A stretch of 64,000 nt of DNA from positions 72,847 to 136,846 of the forward strand of contig NZ_LPNO01000046.1 in NCBI RefSeq assembly GCF_001952855.1, written 5' to 3'. The DNA is from Pseudomonas sp. ATCC PTA-122608. GTDB lineage: Bacteria; Pseudomonadota; Gammaproteobacteria; Pseudomonadales; Pseudomonadaceae. The notes below the pieces were generated by a model. That model saw only the letters and a program-made list of their open reading frames with translations, did no database searches and was not told the DNA's origin. The translations under genes were made by a program, and so were the position numbers. Shown here in pieces: positions 29,780 to 38,157 of the stretch (positions within the stretch are counted from its first letter, which is position 1; each line of letters begins with the position of its first letter).

Positions 29780-30031
29780 ATGAGCCTGACCCCTGATTTA
29801 CCCGTCGACGCCACCCTCGACGCCACCGGCCTCAACTGCCCCGAACCGGTGATGATGCTGCACCAGCACATCCGTGACCTGGCGCCTGGCGGCTTGCTCA
29901 AGGTGATCGCGACCGATCCGTCGACCCGTCGCGATATCCCCAAGTTCTGCGTGTTTCTCGACCATGAGCTGGTGGACCAACAGGAACAGGCTGGCACCTA
30001 CCTGTACTGGATCCGCAAGAAGTCCCTGTAG
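29780..30031 (+). CDS. tusA: Sulfurtransferase TusA
   Basis: TusA (83 residues) carries persulfide sulfur, for example toward tRNA 2-thiouridine or molybdenum cofactor. The active cysteine is C20 in [20 protein letters not shown], the family signature. The fold ends in [29 protein letters not shown] precedes the ATG. The last codon and stop (CTG TAG) fall within the left arm of a REPIN, so the repeat has set or replaced the natural end of the gene. Confidence 0.95.
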   Translation: MSLTPDLPVDATLDATGLNCPEPVMMLHQHIRDLAPGGLLKVIATDPSTRRDIPKFCVFLDHELVDQQEQAGTYLYWIRKKSL

Positions 30032-30127
30032 GAGCGAGCTTGCTCGCGAAGGTCGTTAACGATAACGCGGGCTGCCAGGCTTAACGCGGCGCTCCAGGGT
30101 TTTTCGCGAGCAAGCTCGCTCCTACAG
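30027..30127. repeat. REPIN overlapping the stop codons of both flanking genes
   Basis: CTGTAGGAGCGAGCTTGCTC on the left is mirrored by GAGCAAGCTCGCTCCTACAG on the right. The CTGTAG at each end supplies Leu-stop for tusA (plus strand) and for the MATE gene (minus strand). The interior begins CGAAGGTCGTTAACGATAAC, also found in the 48141 copy. Confidence 0.88.
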
Positions 30128-31513
30128 TTTTTTTTCGTGGCGAATCCGCTTGCGTGCACTGCGCACCAGGCGGATTACCAGCATCGCCGCCGCACAGCTC
30201 AGGCCCACGATCAGGCCCTGCCACAAACCACTCGGGCCGCGCGCCTGGCCCAGCCACTCAGTCAACCCCAGCACGTAGCCCACCGGCAAGCCCACACCCC
30301 AATACGCAAACAGCGTCAGCACCATGGTCACCCGTGTGTCCTGGTAACCGCGCAAAGCGCCGGCGGCCGTGACCTGGATCGCGTCCGAGAACTGAAACAA
30401 CGCCGCAAACACAATCAGCATCGCCGCCACCTGGATCACCAGCGGGTCCTGGGTGTAGAGGGTGGCGATCTGTTCGCGAAACAGCAGCATCAGGCTGCAG
30501 GACAGGCAGGCATACACCAGCGCCGTGCCCATCCCGACACCTGCCGCGAAGCGCGCCTCACGGGGTTCGCCACGGCCCAGGGCCTGGCCCACGCGCACGG
30601 TGACCGCCATGCTCAGGGAGTAGGGAATCATGAACACCAGCGAGCTGAAGTTCAGCGCGATCTGGTGCCCGGCTACCACCGTGGCGCCGAGGCTGCCGAT
30701 CAGCAGCGCGATCACCGCAAAGATGCTCGACTCTGCAAACACCGCAATCCCGATCGGCAAGCCGATGCTCAGCACGCGCTTGATCACCGACCATTGCGGC
30801 CAGTCAAAGCGCTTGAACAGCTCGCTGCTCTGATACACCGGCGCCCAGCGGGTCCAGGCGGCCAGGCCGAGCATCATTACCCACATCACGATTGCCGTGG
30901 CCCAGCCACAACCAATACCGCCCATGGCCGGCACGCCGAAGTGGCCGTAGATAAACACATAGTTCAGCGGAATATTCAGCGCCAGCCCGCACAGGCCCAT
31001 GACCATGCTCGGCCGCGTTCGGCCCAGGCCGTCGCTGAAACACCGCAATACGTAATACAGCGCAATGGCCGGCATGCCCGAGGCGATACCGTGCAGGTAG
31101 CCCATGCACGGCTTGATCAGCTCGGGATCGACCTTCATCAAATGCAGGATCGGTTCGGCGCTGATCAGCAACAGCAGCGCGGTAATCCCCACCACCAGGG
31201 CCAGCCACATCGACTGTCGCACCAGCGGGCCGATTTCGCCGTGGGTGCCGGCGCCAAAGCGCTGGGCGACTTTCGGCGTGGTGGCCAGCAGCGTGCCGGT
31301 CATCAGCAGGTACACCGGGATCCAGATGGAGTTGCCCAAGGCGACCGCCGCCAGGTCCCGGGAGCTGACACGCCCGGCCATGACCGCATCGACAAAACCC
31401 ATGGCCGTGGTCGCCAGTTGCCCGATCATGATCGGCAAGGCCAGGGCCAGCAGGTTGCGTACTTCAAGGCTGACGCGGGCGGGGCGGGAGAGGGCGGTGG
31501 TGGCAGTGTTCAC
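30122..31513 (-). CDS. MATE family multidrug efflux transporter
   Basis: This 463-residue protein has 12 predicted membrane helices and is of the NorM/PmpM MATE type, exporting cationic drugs in exchange for Na+ or H+. [22 protein letters not shown] near the N-terminus (split here) and the repeated motif [12 protein letters not shown] are typical. The GTG at 31513 ([14 protein letters not shown]) matches related proteins; an ATG at 31552 adds 13 residues and neither start has a strong ribosome site, so the start is uncertain. The stop codon lies in the REPIN at 30027. Confidence 0.88.
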   Translation of the reverse strand: MNTATTALSRPARVSLEVRNLLALALPIMIGQLATTAMGFVDAVMAGRVSSRDLAAVALGNSIWIPVYLLMTGTLLATTPKVAQRFGAGTHGEIGPLVRQSMWLALVVGITALLLLISAEPILHLMKVDPELIKPCMGYLHGIASGMPAIALYYVLRCFSDGLGRTRPSMVMGLCGLALNIPLNYVFIYGHFGVPAMGGIGCGWATAIVMWVMMLGLAAWTRWAPVYQSSELFKRFDWPQWSVIKRVLSIGLPIGIAVFAESSIFAVIALLIGSLGATVVAGHQIALNFSSLVFMIPYSLSMAVTVRVGQALGRGEPREARFAAGVGMGTALVYACLSCSLMLLFREQIATLYTQDPLVIQVAAMLIVFAALFQFSDAIQVTAAGALRGYQDTRVTMVLTLFAYWGVGLPVGYVLGLTEWLGQARGPSGLWQGLIVGLSCAAAMLVIRLVRSARKRIRHEKKL

Positions 31514-31633
31514 GTACAGATGTCCGATAAGGGGAAGCGCAGGACGGCGCATTCTACGCCTTGACGTGTTGGTCAGGAAAAAACCTGTGTTGTGGATTTG
31601 TAAACACATCCCAGCGCAAATGTTGCTTTTTTT

Positions 31634-31657
31634 GGCGAGGGAGCAAGCTCCCTCGCC
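31634..31657. repeat. Single REP palindrome, GGCGAGGGAGC family
   Basis: GGCGAGGGAG and CTCCCTCGCC surround a 4-base centre, preceded by T7. Same family as the 5362 REPIN. It lies in the divergent region between the MATE gene and pdxB. Confidence 0.7.
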
Positions 31658-31703
31658 ACGAGGAAAACCGCTGTACACTGCTGATCCGCGAAAGGAGCCT
31701 GCC

Positions 31704-32846
31704 ATGCTGATTGTTGCCGACGAAAATATCCCGCTGCTCGATGCATTCTTCGAAGGATTCGGCGAGATTCGCCGGGTTCCAGGCCGGTCCATCGACCGCG
31801 CGACGATCGAACAGGCCGATGTGCTGCTGGTGCGTTCGGTGACCAACGTCACCCGTGCCTTGCTCGAAGGCTCGCCGGTGCGGTTTGTCGGCACCTGCAC
31901 CATCGGCACTGATCACCTCGACCTTGATTACTTCCAGCGCGCCGGCATCCAGTGGTCCAGCGCTCCTGGCTGCAACGCCCGTGGCGTGGTCGACTATGTG
32001 CTGGGCAGCCTGCTGACCCTCGCCGAGATCGAAGGCGCCGACCTGGCCCAACGCACCTACGGCGTGATAGGCGCCGGTGAAGTCGGCGGGCGCCTGGTCA
32101 AGGTGCTCAAGGCGTTGGGCTGGAAGGTGCTGGTGTGCGACCCGCCCCGGCAGATCGCCGAGGACGGTGACTACGTCAGTCTGCAGCAGATTGTCGAGCA
32201 GTGCGATGTGATCAGCCTGCACACGCCGCTGAACAAATCCGGCAACGGTTCTACCTGGCACTTGTTCGATCGCGAGCGCCTCAACCAGCTCAAGCCCGGC
32301 GCCTGGCTGATCAACGCCAGCCGCGGCCCGGTGGTGGACAATGCCGCCCTCAGGGACGTGCTGCTGGAGCGCGAAGACTTGCAGGCGGTGCTGGATGTGT
32401 GGGAAGGCGAGCCTCAGGTGGACGTCGACCTGGCCGACTTGTGTGTGCTGGCCACCCCGCATATCGCCGGCTACAGCCTGGACGGCAGGCAGCGCGGCAC
32501 GGCGCAGATCTACCAGGCGCTGTGCCGGTATCTTGGCCAGGAGGCGACCATTCAACTCAGCGACTTGCTGCCGGAACCGTGGTTGGCCGAGGTCACCCTC
32601 AACGCCAATACCGACCCGGCCTGGGCGCTGGCGGCCCTGTGCCGTGGGGTGTACGACCCGCGCCGTGATGACGCGGACTTTCGCCGCAGCCTCGTAGGCA
32701 CCGTGGACGAGCAGCGCAAGGCGTTTGACCAACTGCGCAAGCACTACCCGCCGCGGCGTGAGATTGAGGGTTTGAAGGTGCGAATCAACGGCGATTCTGC
32801 GGCCTTGTCTAACATCGTGGCGGCATTGGGCGCGCAGGCAATCTGA
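31704..32846 (+). CDS. pdxB: Erythronate-4-phosphate dehydrogenase
   Basis: PdxB (380 residues) oxidises 4-phosphoerythronate in the DXP-dependent pyridoxal phosphate pathway. It is a D-2-hydroxyacid dehydrogenase: [20 protein letters not shown] is the NAD Rossmann motif (about residues 117-136), and the catalytic Arg, Glu and His lie in [16 protein letters not shown] and ATPHIAGYS. The C-terminal dimerisation domain characteristic of PdxB (about residues 290-380) is present. AAAGGAG precedes the ATG. A TACACT -10-like hexamer lies at 31673. Confidence 0.96.
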   Translation: MLIVADENIPLLDAFFEGFGEIRRVPGRSIDRATIEQADVLLVRSVTNVTRALLEGSPVRFVGTCTIGTDHLDLDYFQRAGIQWSSAPGCNARGVVDYVLGSLLTLAEIEGADLAQRTYGVIGAGEVGGRLVKVLKALGWKVLVCDPPRQIAEDGDYVSLQQIVEQCDVISLHTPLNKSGNGSTWHLFDRERLNQLKPGAWLINASRGPVVDNAALRDVLLEREDLQAVLDVWEGEPQVDVDLADLCVLATPHIAGYSLDGRQRGTAQIYQALCRYLGQEATIQLSDLLPEPWLAEVTLNANTDPAWALAALCRGVYDPRRDDADFRRSLVGTVDEQRKAFDQLRKHYPPRREIEGLKVRINGDSAALSNIVAALGAQAI

Positions 32847-32855
32847 AGGCATAAA

Positions 32856-32880
32856 AAACCCGGCCATCAAGGCCGGGTTT
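32856..32880. terminator. Bidirectional terminator between pdxB and the 57-residue gene
   Basis: AAACCCGGCC and GGCCGGGTTT form a perfect 10-bp stem with a 5-base loop, with A/T tracts outside. It serves convergent genes. Confidence 0.88.
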
Positions 32881-32897
32881 AAAAGAGCGTGGGCGAT

Positions 32898-33071
32898 TCA
32901 GCCTCGCTTGGCAGGCTTGACCAATTTCTGTTCCAGTTCGGCGCAGGCGCTCTGGATCATCTCTTCGGTGATTTGCACTTCGCGGCCTTGAGCGTCGATG
33001 TATGAGCAAGGCAACTGCTGCGGTTGGCGGATCACTTCAATTTTGGCGTTGCTGCTGTTTTGCAAGGACAT
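32898..33071 (-). CDS. Small conserved hypothetical protein (57 residues)
   Basis: The start MSLQNSSNAKIEV at 33071 has GGAG 8 bases upstream. The sequence continues IRQPQQLPCSYIDAQGREVQITEEMIQSACAELEQKLVKPAKRG. I do not recognise a domain: it looks like a short beta hairpin (IEVIRQPQQLPCSYIDAQGR) followed by one helix. There is a single cysteine and no membrane segment. A good ribosome site, its own terminator and normal codon use argue that it is real. Similar small proteins occur in other Pseudomonas as I recall. Confidence 0.7.
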   Translation of the reverse strand: MSLQNSSNAKIEVIRQPQQLPCSYIDAQGREVQITEEMIQSACAELEQKLVKPAKRG

Positions 33072-33326
33072 GGCCCGTCTCCTCATCAGGTTGTGTACCT
33101 ACTTTAAAATCACCGCGTGACCGCGTTGTTACAACTCCTTGCGCGGTCAGCAGATCGAATGCCCAGTCCAGCAGAAACCGATACAAATTTCCAGCCGGGC
33201 CTTAGACCGATAACCTCTAGGGCCTGGGTTCGGTAAGCATAATTAACCTGACTCATTGTGATTCGCTCAAGTTCCCCCCATGTAGCTATGTAGGTTCCCG
33301 TCTCCCACCCTCAGGTGAAACCCTCC

Positions 33327-35093
33327 ATGCTCTCAGCCCGTCAACGCCGCGCGATTCGCCTGGCCAGCCGCTTCGTCGCTCCCTACCGCTGGCAGGCCCT
33401 GGGGGCCTTGTTGGCGTTGATCGTCACCGCCGGCATCACCTTGTCCATGGGGCAGGGTATTCGCCTGCTGGTAGACCAGGGCTTCATGACCCAGTCGCCG
33501 CACCTGCTCAACCAGTCCATCGGCCTGTTCATGATTCTGGTGCTGGGCCTCGCGGTGGGCACCTTTGCGCGGTTTTACCTGGTGTCGTGGATCGGCGAAC
33601 GGGTGGTGGCAGACATCCGGCGGCAGGTGTTCAACCATTTGATCTACCTGCACCCGGGCTTCTATGAAAACAACCGCAGTTCGGAAATCCAGTCGCGCCT
33701 GACCACCGACACTACCTTGCTGCAATCGGTGATCGGCTCCTCGCTTTCGCTGTTCCTGCGCAACGCCCTGATGGTGATCGGCGGGATCGTGCTGTTGTTT
33801 GTCACCAACCCCAAGCTCACCAGCATCGTGGTAATAGCGCTGCCACTGGTACTGGCGCCGATCTTGATCTTCGGCCGCCGGGTACGCAGCCTGTCGCGCC
33901 AAAGCCAGGACCGGATCGCCGATGTCGGCAGCTACGTGTCCGAGACCCTCGGCCAGATCAAGACCGTGCAGGCCTACAACCACCAGGTGCAGGACGAGCA
34001 GCGCTTTGCGGTGACGGTGGAAGAGGCGTTCACCACCGCACGCAAGCGTATCCTGCAGCGTTCGTGGCTGATTACCCTGGTGATCATGCTGGTGCTGGGC
34101 GCCGTGGGCGTGATGCTCTGGGTCGGCGGCATGGACGTGATTAGCGGGCGGATTTCCGGTGGTGAACTGGCTGCGTTCGTGTTCTACAGCCTGATCGTCG
34201 GCAGTGCCGTGGGCACTTTGAGTGAAGTGTTGGGCGAGTTGCAGCGGGCGGCCGGTGCGGCAGAGCGGATTGGGGAATTGCTGCAATCGAGTAATGAGAT
34301 CAAGGCGCCCGAGGCTAACGTCATCAAGCTGCCGGAGCGGGTCAGCGGCCGCCTGGAAATCCAGGATCTGCGCTTCTCCTATCCGTCGCGCCCGGATCGT
34401 TTTGCCATCGACGGCTTGAGCCTGAGCATCAATGCCGGTGAAACCCTGGCCCTGGTCGGCCCGTCGGGCGCGGGCAAATCGACAATCTTCGATCTGTTGC
34501 TGCGTTTCTACGATCCTCAGCAAGGCCGCATCCTGCTTGAAGGTCAGCCGCTGACCGAACTGGACCCGCTGGACCTGCGCCGCTGTTTCGCCCTGGTGTC
34601 CCAGAGCCCGGCGCTGTTCTTCGGCACTGTCGAAGAGAACATCCGCTACGGCAATCCATCGGCCACCTTTGCCCAGGTCGAAGAAGCGGCGCGCATCGCC
34701 CACGCCCACGATTTCATCCTGCAAATGCCCGACGGCTACCAGACCCACCTGGGCGATGGCGGCATGGGCCTTTCCGGCGGCCAGCGTCAACGCCTGGCCA
34801 TCGCCCGGGCGCTGCTGGTGGACGCACCGATCCTGCTGCTGGACGAAGCCACCAGCGCACTGGATGCCCAGAGCGAACACCTGATCCAGCAAGCGCTGCC
34901 ACAGTTGATGGAAGGGCGCACCACGCTGGTGATTGCCCACCGGTTGGCCACGGTGAAGAACGCCGACCGGATTGCCGTGATGGACCAGGGGAAGCTGGTG
35001 GCGGTGGGGACGCATCAGCAACTGATCGCCAGCAATCCGCTGTATGCACGGCTGGCGGCGTTGCAGTTCAGTGATGGTACTGAAGTTGATTGA
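33327..35093 (+). CDS. ABC exporter, fused permease-ATPase (MsbA-like)
   Basis: This 588-residue half-transporter has six N-terminal membrane helices (residues about 20-300) and a C-terminal ATPase with Walker A GPSGAGKST, Q-loop SQSPALFFGTVEENI, signature LSGGQRQRLAIARAL, Walker B ILLLDEATSALD and the switch His in VIAHRLATV. It is of the MsbA/LmrA/BmrA type; lipid, drug or peptide substrates cannot be told apart. The ATG at 33327 has AGGTG 9 bases upstream; a GTG four codons earlier is part of that site. The 255 bases upstream contain no gene I can support. Confidence 0.9.
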   Translation: MLSARQRRAIRLASRFVAPYRWQALGALLALIVTAGITLSMGQGIRLLVDQGFMTQSPHLLNQSIGLFMILVLGLAVGTFARFYLVSWIGERVVADIRRQVFNHLIYLHPGFYENNRSSEIQSRLTTDTTLLQSVIGSSLSLFLRNALMVIGGIVLLFVTNPKLTSIVVIALPLVLAPILIFGRRVRSLSRQSQDRIADVGSYVSETLGQIKTVQAYNHQVQDEQRFAVTVEEAFTTARKRILQRSWLITLVIMLVLGAVGVMLWVGGMDVISGRISGGELAAFVFYSLIVGSAVGTLSEVLGELQRAAGAAERIGELLQSSNEIKAPEANVIKLPERVSGRLEIQDLRFSYPSRPDRFAIDGLSLSINAGETLALVGPSGAGKSTIFDLLLRFYDPQQGRILLEGQPLTELDPLDLRRCFALVSQSPALFFGTVEENIRYGNPSATFAQVEEAARIAHAHDFILQMPDGYQTHLGDGGMGLSGGQRQRLAIARALLVDAPILLLDEATSALDAQSEHLIQQALPQLMEGRTTLVIAHRLATVKNADRIAVMDQGKLVAVGTHQQLIASNPLYARLAALQFSDGTEVD

Positions 35094-35131
35094 GGCAGTG
35101 AGGCTGTGGTGCGACCGTTCCTTAGGGCATT

Positions 35132-35947
35132 ATGTTGGCTTTCGTTACAGACTTGGATGAGGAAATGAGCCGCTATCAACCTCCGTTGACCCTGACTGCC
35201 AAGATGTTGAGTCTGGTTGCTGATATCAGTGAGCAGATTGGTCAGCTTTCAGCTGGCGACGACAGCCGGCAGACCCCGCAATTGAGGCGTGGCAACCGGA
35301 TTCGTACGATTCAGGCTTCGTTGGCCATCGAGAACAACACCCTGAGTGTCGAACAGGTGACCGCTGTGCTGGAAGGCAAGCGTGTGTTGGGCTTGCCCCG
35401 GGAGATTCAGGAAGTACGCAACGCTTTTTCCGCTTACGAGGCTATGCCGCAGTGGGCACCGGGCGAACGTGCGGACCTGCTGCGTGCCCATAAGTTATTG
35501 ATGTATGGCTTGATCGACGATGCGGGTCGGTTTCGTCAGGCGGGCGTAGGGATCTATCGGGGCGAACAGTTGGTGCACATGGCGCCGCCGGCGAGCCGTG
35601 TTACGCATTTGGTTGATGATTTGCTGAAGTGGCAGTCCGCCTCTGACTGGCATCCACTGATCGTTAGCTGCGTCTTTCACTATGAATTCGAGTTTATCCA
35701 TCCTTTTGCCGATGGAAACGGGCGTATGGGCCGCTTATGGCAAACCCTGATTCTCAGTCAGTGGCGCCCGGTGCTGGCTTACTTGCCGGTAGAGGCGGTG
35801 ATTCGCGAGCAGCAGGATGCTTATTACGCCGCATTGTCGGCGGCGGACAAGCAGGCAGAGGCAACGCCCTTTGTCGAGTTCATGCTGCAAGCCTTGAACC
35901 TTGCGCTGGCAGAAGCGGTGCAAAGCGAGTCCCCGGCAGCGCTATAA
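35132..35947 (+). CDS. Fic domain protein (class II, self-inhibited AMPylase type)
   Basis: This 271-residue protein carries the Fic core HPFADGNGRMGR at residues 190-201, matching HxFx(D/E)GNGRxxR needed for nucleotidyl transfer to a target hydroxyl. The N-terminal SLAIEN (S63 to N68) fits the inhibitory motif (S/T)xxxE(G/N), whose Glu blocks productive ATP binding; that places it in class II. No partner antitoxin gene is seen, as expected for this class. The target is unknown; relatives modify gyrase, topoisomerase IV or Fic itself. It begins 38 bases after the ABC gene, possibly on the same transcript, and ends at a strong terminator. The start could also be ATG 35165, but its ribosome site is too close. 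Confidence 0.9.
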   Translation: MLAFVTDLDEEMSRYQPPLTLTAKMLSLVADISEQIGQLSAGDDSRQTPQLRRGNRIRTIQASLAIENNTLSVEQVTAVLEGKRVLGLPREIQEVRNAFSAYEAMPQWAPGERADLLRAHKLLMYGLIDDAGRFRQAGVGIYRGEQLVHMAPPASRVTHLVDDLLKWQSASDWHPLIVSCVFHYEFEFIHPFADGNGRMGRLWQTLILSQWRPVLAYLPVEAVIREQQDAYYAALSAADKQAEATPFVEFMLQALNLALAEAVQSESPAAL

Positions 35948-35984
35948 AAAATGCCCGCATCTCTCAATGCGGGCATTTTTTTTC
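35946..35984. terminator. Bidirectional terminator between fic and slt
   Basis: AAAAATGCCCGCAT and ATGCGGGCATTTTT with a 6-base loop, followed by T8 on the plus strand and A-rich sequence on the other side. Confidence 0.92.
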
Positions 35985-36011
35985 AGCTTCAAGCTTGCTG
36001 CTTGCAGCTGC
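35985..36011. repeat. Short AGCTTCAAGCTTGC-type repeat
   Basis: CAGCTTCAAGCTTGCTGCTTGCAGCTG, written here as CAGCTTCAAGCTTG plus CTGCTTGCAGCTG, is partly self-complementary. Strings of this kind are frequent next to terminators in Pseudomonas. Only one copy is present here. Confidence 0.4.
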
Positions 36012-36016
36012 TCCCC

Positions 36017-37945
36017 TTACTGATCATCAAAATACCGCTCATGCCAATCCACCAGCGGCTGTGGTGCATTGAGCTTCTGCCCGTAGATCACCGAATAAGA
36101 CAGCACGTTCTGCACATACTGACGGGTTTCGTCGAACGGGATGCTTTCCACCCACACATCGAAACTCAGGTGATCGGCGCCGCGCAGCCATTGGCGTACA
36201 CGGCCCGGGCCGGCGTTGTAGGCGGCGGTGGCGAGCACGCGGTTGCCGTTGAACTGGGCATGAACCTGGCTCAGGTAAGCTGCGCCGAGCTGGATGTTCT
36301 TGTCCGGGTCGAGCACCTGCTGTTGCGAGGCCAGCGGGATGCTGAACTTGCGTGCGGTCTCTTTGGCGGTGCCGGGCATCAGTTGCATCAGGCCGGTGGC
36401 GCCGACGCCGGAACGCGCATCGTCCATAAAGGCGCTTTCCTGGCGGGTGATTGCAAACACCCAGCTGGAATGCACGCCGCGGACCTTGGCTTCACGCACC
36501 AGGGTGTCGCGGTGGGCCATCGGGAAGCGGATGTCCAGGTCGTCCCAGTACTGGGCCTGGCTGATGGTGCGGATCGCCGGGAAGTACCACTTCATGTCGT
36601 AGGCCAGCTTGGCCTGGGCGACCATTTCGTCACGGTTGAAGTGCCGGCTGACGTGGTACCACTCGCGACGGCCATCAACGATCTGGCCGCGGGCGTAGAA
36701 CTCCAGCGCTCGGCGTACGCCTGGGGTGTTACGCACCTTGTTCATCAGCGCCTGGCTCATCACCAGCGGCTTGTTGTTCAGTTGGTACGGGGACTGGGAG
36801 CGATCCGCTGCCAGGAAGCCGTAAAAGTCTCGTTCCTTGGCCAGGCCCTTGTACATCACCAGGGCTTGCGGGTTCTTCGGCTCTGCCAGTTCCAGGCTGC
36901 GGGCCTGCCAGTAGCGCCAGCGGTTGGTGGTGGCCAAATCCTGGGGCAGCTTGCGGGTCAACTGGTAAGCGTCTTCCCAACGGGCTAGGCGCAACAGCAG
37001 GCGCAGGCGCCATTCGGAGACGGTGTTGTCCCGCAGTTCCGGGTCGTATTTGGTCATCACGTCGAGGGCGCGCGGGTCGTAGCGGCGCGCCAGGGTCAGG
37101 CCGATTTCCCGGGCGATCGACACTTTTTCGTCACGAGAGAAGTGCATGCTGCTGGCATAACCGTCGAGCAGGGCCATGGCCTTGTCCGGGTCCTGGCGTG
37201 CCAGGCGGCGAAGGCCCAGGCCGACAGCGTCGGACATGGCTTCGTTGGCCGGCAGGAAGCGCGACGGGTCGCTGAGCATGTCGGGCTTCTGCGCCACGTC
37301 CACCATCAGGCGGCCTTGGGCGCCGAGGGTCGGCAGGGTTTTCACCAGGCTGTTGGCCAGCGGGTAGTTGCGGGCTTCGGCGGCGAGTTTGGCGCGGTCC
37401 CAGATCTTCTGTTCGGTGAGTTGGCCGTCGGCGGCCCACTGGCCAAAGGTTGCATCACAGGCTGCAGGCTGGGATTTACCGGTCAGCCACAGCTTCTCGG
37501 TGGTTTTATAACCTTCGGCTTTTTGATTATGGGTCAGCTGGAACTGGCCGTGCAGGCAGTCCAGTTCGACGAAATTGAGTTTGGCGTCGTAGTACTTTTC
37601 AAAGGTTTGCCAGTCGCCACGGTCGGCCAGCCAGCGCAACCAGCGCAGCTTCATCCAGTTGGCCTGGGGCAGGTCGCCGTTCTTGGCGAGGAATTGTTCG
37701 ATTTCCTCGTTGCTGGCGGTTTTCAGGCGCGCGGTCAGTTCGTCGTAAGCGAGGTACGGCGTCAACGGGTAGTCGGCCAGGGCCTGGCTGTATTGGAAAT
37801 ACGGGCCGCTGTCGCCTTTGGCGAGGGCTCGTTTGGCTTCATCGTAATATTGACGTTGGGTGGTGAGGTCCACGGCCTGGGCAGATTGAACGGCGGTGGC
37901 AGAAAGAAGCAGACAAGATAAAAAGCTGAAAAGGCGACTGCGCAT
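36017..37945 (-). CDS. slt: Soluble lytic murein transglycosylase
   Basis: Slt (642 residues) cleaves peptidoglycan glycan strands in the periplasm, leaving 1,6-anhydro ends. The start MRSRLFSFLSCLLLSATA at 37945 gives a signal peptide with cleavage expected after AQA (about residue 24). Residues about 25-440 form the helical superhelix of the Slt70 doughnut. The catalytic domain follows with E503 in FAITRQESAF, then GATGLMQLMPGTA and ATAAYNAGPGRVRQWL. Frames extending to 37993 lack a signal peptide. It stands alone, divergent from uup. Confidence 0.95.
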   Translation of the reverse strand: MRSRLFSFLSCLLLSATAVQSAQAVDLTTQRQYYDEAKRALAKGDSGPYFQYSQALADYPLTPYLAYDELTARLKTASNEEIEQFLAKNGDLPQANWMKLRWLRWLADRGDWQTFEKYYDAKLNFVELDCLHGQFQLTHNQKAEGYKTTEKLWLTGKSQPAACDATFGQWAADGQLTEQKIWDRAKLAAEARNYPLANSLVKTLPTLGAQGRLMVDVAQKPDMLSDPSRFLPANEAMSDAVGLGLRRLARQDPDKAMALLDGYASSMHFSRDEKVSIAREIGLTLARRYDPRALDVMTKYDPELRDNTVSEWRLRLLLRLARWEDAYQLTRKLPQDLATTNRWRYWQARSLELAEPKNPQALVMYKGLAKERDFYGFLAADRSQSPYQLNNKPLVMSQALMNKVRNTPGVRRALEFYARGQIVDGRREWYHVSRHFNRDEMVAQAKLAYDMKWYFPAIRTISQAQYWDDLDIRFPMAHRDTLVREAKVRGVHSSWVFAITRQESAFMDDARSGVGATGLMQLMPGTAKETARKFSIPLASQQQVLDPDKNIQLGAAYLSQVHAQFNGNRVLATAAYNAGPGRVRQWLRGADHLSFDVWVESIPFDETRQYVQNVLSYSVIYGQKLNAPQPLVDWHERYFDDQ

Positions 37946-38157
37946 GAGACGTCCGTGCAGAGGAATCTGGACTAGTGCCGACGTCGCCGACACTGATTGC
38001 CCCTAGCTTAGCCTTTTGGCTGCAACCGGTGAAAGCTTTGCCGGTCGCTTCGTTCAAGTTCATCTGAAATGTCCGACAGAACATGTCAGCGACGAAAATG
38101 CCGGCCGCCTCGAGCCCTAAGTCAGGTAGAATGCGCGCCCAGTTTTTGGAGAAGCGT

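Noticed and set aside
29596-32870. 31554-32870 minus-strand frame opposite pdxB
   Set aside because: Antisense shadow of pdxB with no ribosome site and no family resemblance.
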